A stretch of DNA of 11,954 nucleotides, taken from assembly GCA_009702305.1 (NCBI GenBank), contig WLIH01000026.1, positions 1-11,954 of the forward strand. Direction: 5' to 3'. This document shows positions 6,315-11,954 of the stretch, one piece after another (the stretch's first letter is position 1; each line of letters begins with the position of its first letter). A program made the translations under genes and the position numbers. Source of the stretch: Actinomycetota bacterium (GTDB lineage Bacteria > Actinomycetota > Actinomycetes > Propionibacteriales > Nocardioidaceae). The notes under the pieces were generated by a model, which made no database searches, was not told the DNA's origin, and was given only the letters and a program-made list of their open reading frames with translations.

Positions 6315-7292
6315 CTAGGCGCGGGCGCCCTCGGGCACCGCGACGCCGGCGACCAGGCGATCGAGGATGGCCGTGGTGGACAGTCCGCTCATCGAGGCCT
6401 CGACGCTCGGCATCAGGCGGTGGGTCAGCACCGGCCGCGCGAGCAGGTGCAAGTCGTCGGGCAGGACGTAGTCGCGGCCCTGCATGGCGGCGTACGCCTT
6501 GGCCGCCCGCACCAGGTGGAGGGTGGCTCGCGGCGAGGCGCCGAGGGTGAGGTCGTCGCTGCGGCGGGTGGCGCTGGTGAGCGCGACGGCGTAGCGCTGC
6601 ACCGGGGGAGCGACGTACACCTGGCCGACGATCGCGGTCAGCTTGCGGATCTCGGACGCGTCGGTCACGGCCTCGAGGTCCTCGAGCGGTGCGGTGGAGG
6701 TGTGCGAGTCGAGCATCGCGATCTCGGCGGCCTCGACGGGGTAGCCGATCGAGACCCGGGCCATGAAGCGGTCGCGCTGCGCCTCGGGCAGGGCGTAGGT
6801 GCCCTCCATCTCGACGGGGTTCTGGGTCGCGATCACCATGAACGGCGTCTCGAGCTGGTAGGTCGCGTTGTCGACGGTGACCTGGCGCTCCTCCATGCAC
6901 TCCAGCAGTGCCGACTGGGTCTTGGGCGAGGCACGGTTGATCTCGTCGCCGACCACGATGTTGGCGAAGACCCCGCCGGGGCGGAACTCGAACTCGCGGG
7001 TGTCCTGGTTGAAGACCGAGACGCCGGTGACGTCGGAGGGCAGCAGGTCCGGGGTGAACTGGATCCGGCGCACCGAGCAGTCGATGCTGCGCGCCAGCGC
7101 CTTGCTCAGCATGGTCTTGCCGACGCCGGGGACATCCTCGATGAGCAGGTGACCCTCGGCCAGCAGCACCACCAGGGCTGACGAGACGACGTCGGGCTTG
7201 CCTTCGATGACCTTCTCGATGTTCTCCCGCACCCGGGTGACGACGCGGGCGAGAGTCTCGAGGTCGGCGCCTCCGGCGTTCGCAGCATCCAC
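6315..7292 (-). CDS. MoxR family AAA+ ATPase
   Basis: The 325-residue protein carries all core AAA+ motifs of the MoxR family: Walker A in EDVPGVGKT (52-60), Walker B in IVVGDEINRA (112-121), sensor 1 in ATQNP (155-159), the LPEAQRDRFM segment with candidate arginine fingers (168-177), and sensor 2 in GASPRA (251-256). Length is typical. MoxR proteins are thought to use ATP hydrolysis to remodel or insert cofactors into partner proteins, often von Willebrand A or DUF58 proteins encoded beside them. The start is GTG at 7292: AAGGGG (complement of 7300-7305) lies 7 bases upstream. It is the first gene of a three-gene operon with the DUF58 and transglutaminase genes and is divergent from mraZ across 477 bases. 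The stop is TAG. Confidence 0.95.
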   Translation of the reverse strand: MDAANAGGADLETLARVVTRVRENIEKVIEGKPDVVSSALVVLLAEGHLLIEDVPGVGKTMLSKALARSIDCSVRRIQFTPDLLPSDVTGVSVFNQDTREFEFRPGGVFANIVVGDEINRASPKTQSALLECMEERQVTVDNATYQLETPFMVIATQNPVEMEGTYALPEAQRDRFMARVSIGYPVEAAEIAMLDSHTSTAPLEDLEAVTDASEIRKLTAIVGQVYVAPPVQRYAVALTSATRRSDDLTLGASPRATLHLVRAAKAYAAMQGRDYVLPDDLHLLARPVLTHRLMPSVEASMSGLSTTAILDRLVAGVAVPEGARA

Positions 7293-7690
7293 GTCTGGTC
7301 CCCTTCAGGTCTCTCGTCGGGCCGGTCTCGCTCGGCTGGCCTCGGTGGCACCACCGTAAGGCGTGGTGGCAAAGGTCGGCCGCCCGCGGCAGTGCCTCTC
7401 CGACGCGCGCGCCGCGACTTTCGTTGCCCTCCACCCTCCTCCACCGGGTCCCCGCCCGTCCTCCACGGCGCTACCCGTCGGCCGTGGGTGCGGTCACGGC
7501 CGACGGCCGCCGGCCGTCGCGAGGGCCGTCGCACGTCGCTGACCTGCGCAAACAGCGCCTCGTGGGTGCGACCCGGACGGGTGGCCGGCGACCGGGCAGG
7601 TGACAGGGCGGGCGCCGGCGGATCGTCGCCGCCGACGGCTCGGGAGGGGCAGGGGAGCGGATTCGGTCGCTCCCGGGCCGTCCGAGGGGG

Positions 7691-7740
7691 CGAAAGTGGT
7701 TGACGGTGGAGTGAAGTGGAGTAGGGTGGGGGAAAGTGGA
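7691..7740 (+). promoter_or_regulatory. MraZ operator: five GTGG repeats in 10-bp register
   Basis: GTGG occurs at 7696, 7706, 7716, 7726 and 7736, that is five copies at exactly 10-bp intervals. The units are CGAAAGTGGT, TGACGGTGGA, GTGAAGTGGA, GTAGGGTGGG and GGAAAGTGGA. MraZ proteins of other bacteria bind clusters of short direct repeats (TGGGN-type in E. coli, AAAGTG-type in mycoplasmas) spaced one helical turn, upstream of their own gene. The units here, two of which contain AAAGTGG, agree with that pattern. They overlap the predicted -35 and -10 of the mraZ promoter, so repression by the MraZ ring is expected. Confidence 0.9.
7700..7727 (+). promoter_or_regulatory. mraZ promoter
   Basis: TTGACG (7700-7705) and TAGGGT (7722-7727), 16 bases apart, form a good -35/-10 pair. 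Transcription would start near 7734 and give a leader of about 35 bases carrying GGAGG (7759-7763). The -35 lies inside MraZ repeat unit 2 and the -10 inside unit 4. Confidence 0.65.
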
Positions 7741-7769
7741 GGAAGTAGCCGCAGACGTGGAGGTGTGCC

Positions 7770-8195
7770 GTGTTCTTCATGGGCACCTACACCCCCAAGC
7801 TCGACGAGAAGGGGCGGCTGATCCTTCCGGCGAAGTTCAGGGACCGACTCGCGGAGGGGCTCGTGGTCACACAGGGGCAGGAGAAGTGCCTGGTCGTGTG
7901 GCCTGAGGACGTCTTCATGCAGGAGGCCCAGCGCGCCCAGGCGACGCCGATGACGAACAAGGACGCCCGTGACTACGCGCGTGTGCTGTTCGCCGGAGCC
8001 GAGCAGGGCACGCCCGACAAGCAGGGCCGGATCGGCATCTCGCCGGTGCTGCGCCAGTACGCCGCGCTCGAGCGCGACGTGGTCGTGATCGGCGTGATGA
8101 CCCGGATCGAGATCTGGGACCCGGCGCGCTGGCTCGACTACTCGAGCGGGGCGCAGGAGAAGTTCGCCGAGCTCGACGAGCAGCCGAGCGCCTGA
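7770..8195 (+). CDS. mraZ: Transcriptional regulator MraZ
   Basis: The 141-residue protein has the two-copy SpoVT/AbrB-like architecture of MraZ: GTYTPKLDEKGRLILPAKFRD (5-25, split motif DEKGR at 12-16) and a second half with DKQGRIGISP (83-92), ending in VVVIGVMTRIEIWD (104-117). MraZ forms a ring that binds tandem repeats upstream of its own gene and represses the division and cell wall cluster it heads. The GTG at 7770 fits GGAGG at 7759-7763 with 6-base spacing; an ATG at 7779 would remove three residues and is possible. The gene is followed by a 202-base gap with a long RNA hairpin, then the rsmH-ftsL-ftsI genes. Confidence 0.96.
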   Translation: MFFMGTYTPKLDEKGRLILPAKFRDRLAEGLVVTQGQEKCLVVWPEDVFMQEAQRAQATPMTNKDARDYARVLFAGAEQGTPDKQGRIGISPVLRQYAALERDVVVIGVMTRIEIWDPARWLDYSSGAQEKFAELDEQPSA

Positions 8196-8231
8196 CGGCA
8201 CCCGCTCCACCGCACCACCACCGAACTCAAC

Positions 8232-8353
8232 AGCGGATCCGCAGGGCCTGGTCTCAGCCCGCTCCCGTGCTTCTGGGGCACCTTCCCCGGCTCCAGACAC
8301 ACGACTTCTTCCCCGATCTGGAGCGGGCGGGGACCTGGCTCTGCGGATCCGCT
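8232..8353 (+). ncRNA. Long leader hairpin matching the mraW RNA motif
   Basis: Bases 8232-8265 pair with 8320-8353 to give a 34-bp stem with only two mismatches (8249/8336 and 8256/8329) and two G-U pairs. The outer 13 bp are perfect and include GCGGATCCGC in both arms. The enclosed 54 bases contain CTTCCCC twice (8282-8288 and 8308-8314). An inner 8-bp hairpin, GCTCCAGA (8290-8297) with TCTGGAGC (8317-8324), shares its right arm with the long stem, so the two cannot fully coexist. The mraW RNA motif, described by comparative genomics upstream of mraW genes in actinobacteria, is as I recall a hairpin with a conserved CUUCCCC loop. Position and loop agree here. It probably controls the genes downstream; the mechanism is unknown. 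Confidence 0.75.
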
Positions 8354-8397
8354 CACCTCCGTGCACCACCCGTTCCGACAATCTGGGGTCGAATCCG

Positions 8398-8550
8398 ATG
8401 AGCATCGCCACCGTCTCCGACGCGGACGCCGCGGCGCCCCGTCGGGTGCGCCACCAGGCGCGCGAAGCCGTGGCCCTGATGGCCTTCTCGGCCGGGCTCT
8501 CGGCCGCCGCGGCCGTGGCCTTCCTGCTGCTCTCGAGCCTGGGCCACTGA
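8398..8550 (+). CDS. 50-residue single-helix membrane protein between mraZ and rsmH
   Basis: The small open frame encodes a polar N-terminus with basic residues (RRVRHQAR, 15-22), then one hydrophobic helix at about 27-47 ([21 protein letters not shown]) and a short end, SLGH. The positive-inside rule predicts a cytoplasmic N-terminus. Codons have the same strong third-position G/C bias as the neighbours, which supports translation. GGGG at 8385-8388 is a weak ribosome binding site 9 bases before the ATG. The stop codon precedes rsmH by 13 bases, so the two are likely coupled, and the frame starts 44 bases after the mraW-type hairpin, which may therefore control this gene first. The position suggests a divisome-associated small protein, but no function is assignable. 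Confidence 0.75.
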   Translation: MSIATVSDADAAAPRRVRHQAREAVALMAFSAGLSAAAAVAFLLLSSLGH

Positions 8551-8563
8551 GGTCGGTCCGAGG

Positions 8564-9535
8564 ATGAGCAGCCCCCGCCACGTCCCCGTCCTGCTGGACC
8601 GGGTCGTCGCACTCCTCGCGCCTGCCCTCGAGCGGCCAGGCGCCGTCCTCGTCGACGCGACCCTCGGGCTCGGCGGCCACACCGAGGCGGTCCTGACCCG
8701 CTGCGAGCTCGCGCGGGTGATCGGTGTCGACCGCGACACGGAGGCGCTGCGCCGAGCAGGCGAGCGCCTGGCGCCGTTCGGCGACCGCTTCACCGGCGTC
8801 CACGCCGTCTACGACGAGATCCCCGAGGTCCTCGCCGACCTCGGCCTGAGCCAGGTCGACGCCGTGCTCTTCGACCTCGGCGTCTCCTCCATGCAGCTCG
8901 ACGTGCGCGAGCGTGGGTTCGCCTACGCCGAGGACGCGCCTCTCGACATGCGCATGGACGGCACCACCGGGCCGACCGCCGCCGACGTCCTGAACACCTA
9001 CTCCGCGGCCGACCTGACCCGGGTGCTGCGCGACTACGGCGAGGAGAAGTTCGCCCGCAAGATCGCCGGGGCGATCGTGCGCCAGCGCGAGGATGCGCCG
9101 TTCACGCGCTCCGGCCGGCTGGTCGAGCTCCTGTACGCCGAGATCCCGGCACCGGCGCGGCGGACCGGGGGACACCCCGCCAAGCGGACCTTCCAGGCGC
9201 TGCGCATGGAGGTCAACGACGAGCTGGCCGTGCTGCGTCGCGCCATGCCGGCCGCGATCGACGCGATCGCCGTCGGGGGCCGCGTCGTCGTCGAGTCCTA
9301 TCACTCGCTCGAGGACCGGCTGGTCAAGCAGGCCTTCACCGCGGTGACCCGCTCCGAGGTGCCGCACGACCTGCCGTTCGTGCCCGAGGGCAGCGAGCCC
9401 GCACTGCGGCTGGTCACCCGCGGCGCCGAGAAGGCCGACGAGGACGAGATCCGAGAGAACCCGCGGGCCGCCTCGGTCCGACTGCGCGCCGTCGAGCGCG
9501 TGCGGGCCAGCACCACCGGCAAGGGAGCCGCCTGA
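8564..9535 (+). CDS. rsmH: 16S rRNA (cytosine(1402)-N(4))-methyltransferase RsmH
   Basis: The 323-residue protein shows the full RsmH (MraW) pattern: HVPVLLDRV (6-14), SAM-binding DATLGLGGH (31-39), [13 protein letters not shown] (101-113), PLDMRMD (126-132), [15 protein letters not shown] (207-221), SYHSLEDR (245-252) and the C-terminal [14 protein letters not shown] (299-312). It uses SAM to methylate N4 of C1402 in the decoding centre of 16S rRNA. Its place at the head of division clusters is conserved although its role there is not understood. The ATG at 8564 is preceded by GAGG at 8549-8552 (inside the previous stop) or the adjacent CGAGG. The stop TGA overlaps the ftsL ATG by one base (TGATG), so translation is coupled. 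Confidence 0.97.
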   Translation: MSSPRHVPVLLDRVVALLAPALERPGAVLVDATLGLGGHTEAVLTRCELARVIGVDRDTEALRRAGERLAPFGDRFTGVHAVYDEIPEVLADLGLSQVDAVLFDLGVSSMQLDVRERGFAYAEDAPLDMRMDGTTGPTAADVLNTYSAADLTRVLRDYGEEKFARKIAGAIVRQREDAPFTRSGRLVELLYAEIPAPARRTGGHPAKRTFQALRMEVNDELAVLRRAMPAAIDAIAVGGRVVVESYHSLEDRLVKQAFTAVTRSEVPHDLPFVPEGSEPALRLVTRGAEKADEDEIRENPRAASVRLRAVERVRASTTGKGAA

Positions 9536-10233
9536 TGAGCAGCCCGGCACGCATCGTCACCACCCGGGTGCCCCGGCTCGCCGAGGCGGCGGTGGAGCGG
9601 GCGCGCCTCAGCGTCGTCCCGCGTGCCCGGGCCCGCGCCGCGCGGGTCCCGTTCGTCACGCTGGTCAGCCTGCTGCTGCTCGGCGGGGTGATCGGCCTGC
9701 TGCTCTTCAACACCTCCATGCAGCAGTCCGCCTTCACCGCCACCGCCCTGGAGAAGCAGGCGACCGTGCTCTCCGCGCGCGAGGAGGGTCTGCGCAGCGA
9801 GCTCGAGGACCTGCGCGACCCGCAGGCCATCGCCGTCGTCGCCCAGCGGCTCGGCATGGTGCTGCCCGGCGCGCCGCTGCTGCTCGACCTCGCCGACGGC
9901 ACGGTGCTCGGCGACCCGGCCGCGGCCACCGCGGGCAGCGCCGTGCAGCTCAACCCCCCGGTGCCGGGCCTGCCCGCCGCCCTCAACCCGCAGCCCGAGG
10001 TCAGGATCGTGCGCCCGCCCGAGGGCGTGCTGGCCGGCCAGGACGGCGCCGGCCAGGACGCGGGCGGCCAGGACGCGGGCGGTCAGGACGACGCGGCCCA
10101 GAACGGTGGCGGCCGGGACCGCGGCGGTGACCGCGCGGACAACCGGGGCCGCGACACGGGCTCTGGTTCCACGACCCGCGGCCGGCGCGGAGGTAGAAAC
10201 AACACGTCACAGCAGTCCCAACAGCCTCAGTAG
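9535..10233 (+). CDS. ftsL: FtsL-type divisome protein with low-complexity C-terminal tail
   Basis: The 232-residue protein has a basic cytoplasmic N-terminus (1-38), one transmembrane helix (about 39-59), a short heptad-like coiled coil (about 62-93, EKQATVLSAREEGLRSELEDL) and the RDPQAIAVVAQRLGMV segment (94-109). That segment is typical of FtsL/DivIC proteins, which link FtsQ, FtsW and FtsI and activate septal peptidoglycan synthesis. The order rsmH-ftsL-ftsI supports the name. Residues about 127-232 form a Pro-, then Gly/Gln/Asp-, then Arg-rich extracytoplasmic tail containing a GQDAG repeat (168-187). Longer tails are known in actinobacterial FtsL proteins. The last codons are atypical (AGA, TCA, CAA, CCT and a TAG stop). 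The start overlaps the rsmH stop. Confidence 0.88.
   Translation: MSSPARIVTTRVPRLAEAAVERARLSVVPRARARAARVPFVTLVSLLLLGGVIGLLLFNTSMQQSAFTATALEKQATVLSAREEGLRSELEDLRDPQAIAVVAQRLGMVLPGAPLLLDLADGTVLGDPAAATAGSAVQLNPPVPGLPAALNPQPEVRIVRPPEGVLAGQDGAGQDAGGQDAGGQDDAAQNGGGRDRGGDRADNRGRDTGSGSTTRGRRGGRNNTSQQSQQPQ
10036..10095 (+). repeat. 15-bp tandem repeat in the ftsL tail
   Basis: Units start at 10036, 10051, 10066 and 10081. The second and third are identical (GGCCAGGACGCGGGC), while the first and fourth diverge. A degenerate fifth unit may start at 10096. Each unit adds five residues (GQDAG-type), so length changes by slippage would stay in frame. Confidence 0.8.
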
Positions 10234-10293
10234 CCCCACCAGTCACAGCCCACCGATCGTCGTCTTCCCCCGCTCACAGACCGGAGAGCTCGC

Positions 10294-11954
10294 GTGCGTC
10301 GAGTCAGCCAGGCCAGCGCCGCGTCGCGACCGTCCGACTCCCGGCGGGGCGCGCCTCACGTGCGACTGCGCATCGGGTTCGTCGTGATCGCGATGGTGCT
10401 CTCGATCTTCGGGGCGCGCCTGGTCCAGCTGCAGGGCATCGACCCTCGCTCCTACGCCGCCATGGCCGCAGCCGAAGGCATGGTCGACGTCGTGCTGCCG
10501 GCCGAGCGCGGCGAGATCACGGATCGCTTCGGCGAGCCGCTCGCGGACTCGGTCGACGGACTGATGGTCATCGCCGACCCGCAGCTGGTGAACACCGATG
10601 AGGACGGCAACACCGTCGACCGGGCACCCGAGCTCGCGAAGTTCCTCGCCAACAAGCTCGACCTTGACTACTTCACGATCCTGCCTCGCCTGCGCGCCCA
10701 GGACAGCCGCTTCCAGTACATCGCTCGCAGCGTGCCGGCGACCCTGGCCACCCAGGTCGTCGCCCGCGCCCAGGCGCTGGGCTTCGACGGCCTCACGACC
10801 CGGCGCGACCAGGTGCGGACCTACCCCGCCGACGACGTCGCCGCCAACCTCGTCGGCTTCCTGGGCACGCCCGACGACGACGGCAACGCCCGTCCGCTCG
10901 CCGGCCTCGAACGCACCTTCGACGGTCTGCTCTCGGGCACCGACGGCTCGGCGCGCTACACCGTCGCCGGTGGAGCCAAGGTGCCGCTCGGCGAGAGCAC
11001 GGTGACCAAGGCCGTCGACGGCCAGGACCTGCACACCACGATCGACCGCGACCTGCAGTGGTATGCCCAGCGGGTGCTGCGTCAGACGGTCCAGGACGCC
11101 GGCGGCGACTCGGGCGTCGCGGTCGTGATGGACGCACGGACCGGCCAGACGCTGGCGCTCGCCGACTTCCCGACGTTCGACGCCAACGCCCCGCTCGAGT
11201 CTCCCGAGGCCGATCTGGGCGCGCGTTCGATCAGCGACGTCTACGAGCCGGGGTCGGTCGAGAAGGTGCTCACGATGTCGGCGCTCATCGACGCAGGCAA
11301 GGTCACCGACAAGACGCGGCTGCTGGTGCCGGGCTCGCTGGCCCGCCAGGACCGGGTGATCCACGACTGGTTCCCGCACGACGTGATCCGGCTGACGCTG
11401 GCCGGTGTCCTCGCCAAGTCGTCCAACATCGGCACGGTGCTCGCGGCCGACCGCTTCGACGACGGCCAGCTGCGCTCCTACCTGTCGGCGTTCGGCCTCG
11501 GCCAGGCGACGGCTGCCGGCATCCGCGGCGAGTCGCCCGGCATCCTTCCCGACCCGAGCATGTGGACCAGCCAGACCCAGGACCGCATCGCGTTCGGTCA
11601 GTCCGTCTCGGTCAACGCCCTGCAGATGACGGCCGCGATCAACACCATCGCCAACGACGGGGTGCGCATCGACCCGAGCCTGGTCATCGGCGCGGCCACG
11701 ACCGACGACGGCACGCAGGTCGGCACCGACACGGTCACCGAGCGCCGGGTCGTCAGCACCGGCGCCGCCCGGCAGACCGCGCGGATGATGGAGCGCGTCA
11801 TCGACCCCGAGGCGGGCGTGGCGCCCGGTGCCGCGGTGCCCGGCTACCGCGTCGCGGGCAAGACCGGCACGGCTCAGCGCGCGAGCAGCGAGTGCGGCTG
11901 CTACGACGGCACCTTCACGGTGTCCTTCGCCGGCTTCGCGCCGGCCGACGACCC
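10294..11954 (+). CDS. ftsI: Septal peptidoglycan transpeptidase FtsI (class B penicillin-binding protein), cut by window edge
   Basis: The first 553 codons are present and the 3' end is beyond the window. A basic N-terminus (1-25) precedes one transmembrane helix (about 25-43). The pedestal or dimerisation domain follows (about 50-270), with ERGEITDRFGEPLA near its start. The transpeptidase domain carries the catalytic S321-V-E-K324 in YEPGSVEK, S376-S-N378 in AKSSNIGT, and K523-T-G525 in AGKTGTAQ. It crosslinks septal peptidoglycan with FtsW and the FtsQLB complex and is the target of beta-lactams. The GTG at 10294 is chosen because GGAGAG (10283-10288) lies 5 bases upstream. It starts 60 bases after the ftsL stop. 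C534 and C536 form a CxC just after the KTG motif. Whether C-terminal PASTA domains exist cannot be seen. Confidence 0.95.
   Translation, partial: MRRVSQASAASRPSDSRRGAPHVRLRIGFVVIAMVLSIFGARLVQLQGIDPRSYAAMAAAEGMVDVVLPAERGEITDRFGEPLADSVDGLMVIADPQLVNTDEDGNTVDRAPELAKFLANKLDLDYFTILPRLRAQDSRFQYIARSVPATLATQVVARAQALGFDGLTTRRDQVRTYPADDVAANLVGFLGTPDDDGNARPLAGLERTFDGLLSGTDGSARYTVAGGAKVPLGESTVTKAVDGQDLHTTIDRDLQWYAQRVLRQTVQDAGGDSGVAVVMDARTGQTLALADFPTFDANAPLESPEADLGARSISDVYEPGSVEKVLTMSALIDAGKVTDKTRLLVPGSLARQDRVIHDWFPHDVIRLTLAGVLAKSSNIGTVLAADRFDDGQLRSYLSAFGLGQATAAGIRGESPGILPDPSMWTSQTQDRIAFGQSVSVNALQMTAAINTIANDGVRIDPSLVIGAATTDDGTQVGTDTVTERRVVSTGAARQTARMMERVIDPEAGVAPGAAVPGYRVAGKTGTAQRASSECGCYDGTFTVSFAGFAPADD

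Larger units (their letters stand above)
7293..7769. other. Divergent intergenic region between moxR and mraZ
   Basis: No convincing gene lies here. The right end holds the mraZ promoter and GTGG repeat operator. On the moxR side, the - strand has TACGGT (complement of 7353-7358), a possible -10 about 60 bases before the moxR GTG, but no clear -35. It is surrounded by short GGTGG/CCACC inverted repeats (7344-7348 with 7351-7355, and CACCAC 7350-7355 with GTGGTG 7363-7368). Two GTGG copies exactly 10 bases apart lie on the - strand (complement of 7431-7434 and 7441-7444). A GC-rich hairpin, CGACGGCC/GGCCGTCG, sits at 7501-7519. The middle part (about 7520-7690) shows nothing else I can interpret. 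Confidence 0.6.

Noticed and set aside
5235..7181. Long + strand open frame (about 648 codons) opposite the DUF58 and moxR genes
   Set aside because: It is antisense to two clearly recognisable genes. Its translation is a His/Gly/Arg/Gln-rich string without domain motifs, the usual result of GC-rich coding on the other strand.
7344..7369. Additional MraZ repeats close to the moxR start
   Set aside because: GTGG copies occur here (7345, 7363, 7366), but not with 10-bp spacing, and they form inverted rather than direct repeats.
5005..7434. N-terminal extension of the transglutaminase frame to 7434
   Set aside because: The frame is open but runs through DUF58 and moxR. The ATG at 5004 overlaps the DUF58 stop in a typical ATGA coupling, and the membrane helices begin right after it.
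8233..8352. Two GCGGATCCGC palindromes as cloning-site or assembly artefact, or protein operators
   Set aside because: They are the outer arms of one long stem that continues with further complementary bases, so they are better explained as part of the RNA hairpin.
8138..9550. - strand open frame (about 470 codons) opposite rsmH
   Set aside because: It is antisense to a textbook RsmH sequence, and no family resemblance is visible in its translation.
10243..11379. - strand open frame (about 378 codons) opposite ftsI
   Set aside because: The + strand encodes transpeptidase motifs SxxK, SxN and KTG. The antisense frame shows only composition-driven sequence.
1..11954. Mobile element, defence island or CRISPR array
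   Set aside because: No transposase, integrase, phage, restriction or Cas motifs and no spaced repeats were seen. Composition is uniform and gene order is that of a conserved division-cluster neighbourhood.

Overview
This window looks like chromosomal DNA of a high-GC actinobacterium, most likely Nocardioidaceae or a close relative. The evidence is the strong G/C bias at third codon positions, GTG starts, actinobacteria-restricted families (DUF3040, SAV_6107-type HEPN), a perfect actinobacterial-type SOS box, and the start of an actinobacterial division and cell wall (dcw) cluster. The taxonomic placement is inference from gene content; no marker search was run. I see no rRNA, tRNA, insertion sequence, prophage or CRISPR array.

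Left part (1-2640, + strand). A 19-bp inverted repeat (7-52) precedes a four-helix membrane protein of unknown function (85-561). Next comes a promoter whose start region is covered by a perfect LexA-type palindrome (622-649), a leader with a 12-bp hairpin, and a SAV_6107-type HEPN protein (742-1215). A CmoM/SmtA-like SAM methyltransferase (1269-1991, possibly leaderless) and a DUF3040 membrane protein (2108-2548) follow. A hairpin at 2579-2620 separates these genes from the convergent operon.

Middle part (2641-7292, - strand, transcribed right to left). This is a compact three-gene operon: MoxR AAA+ ATPase (7292-6315), DUF58 protein (6296-5001) and a TgpA-like membrane transglutaminase with a C-terminal DUF4129-like region (5004-2641). 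The last two overlap by 4 bases (ATGA). The trio is a recurrent module in which MoxR is thought to act as a chaperone-like ATPase on DUF58 and membrane partners.

Right part (7293-11954, + strand). A 477-bp divergent intergenic region carries five GTGG repeats in exact 10-bp register (7691-7740) embedded in the mraZ promoter, an apparent MraZ autoregulatory operator. Then come mraZ (7770-8195), a very long RNA hairpin (8232-8353) that fits the position and loop sequence of the mraW RNA motif, a 50-residue single-helix membrane protein (8398-8550), rsmH/mraW (8564-9535), an FtsL-type divisome protein with a long low-complexity tail (9535-10233), and the 5' part of the septal transpeptidase gene ftsI (10294 to the window edge).

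The right half therefore encodes regulated entry into septal peptidoglycan synthesis. The left half holds a DNA-damage-responsive pair of RNA- or nucleotide-related proteins of unknown role. The most notable observations are the five-repeat MraZ operator, the 34-bp stem between mraZ and rsmH with mutually exclusive pairings, and the SOS-box-controlled HEPN/CmoM-like pair.
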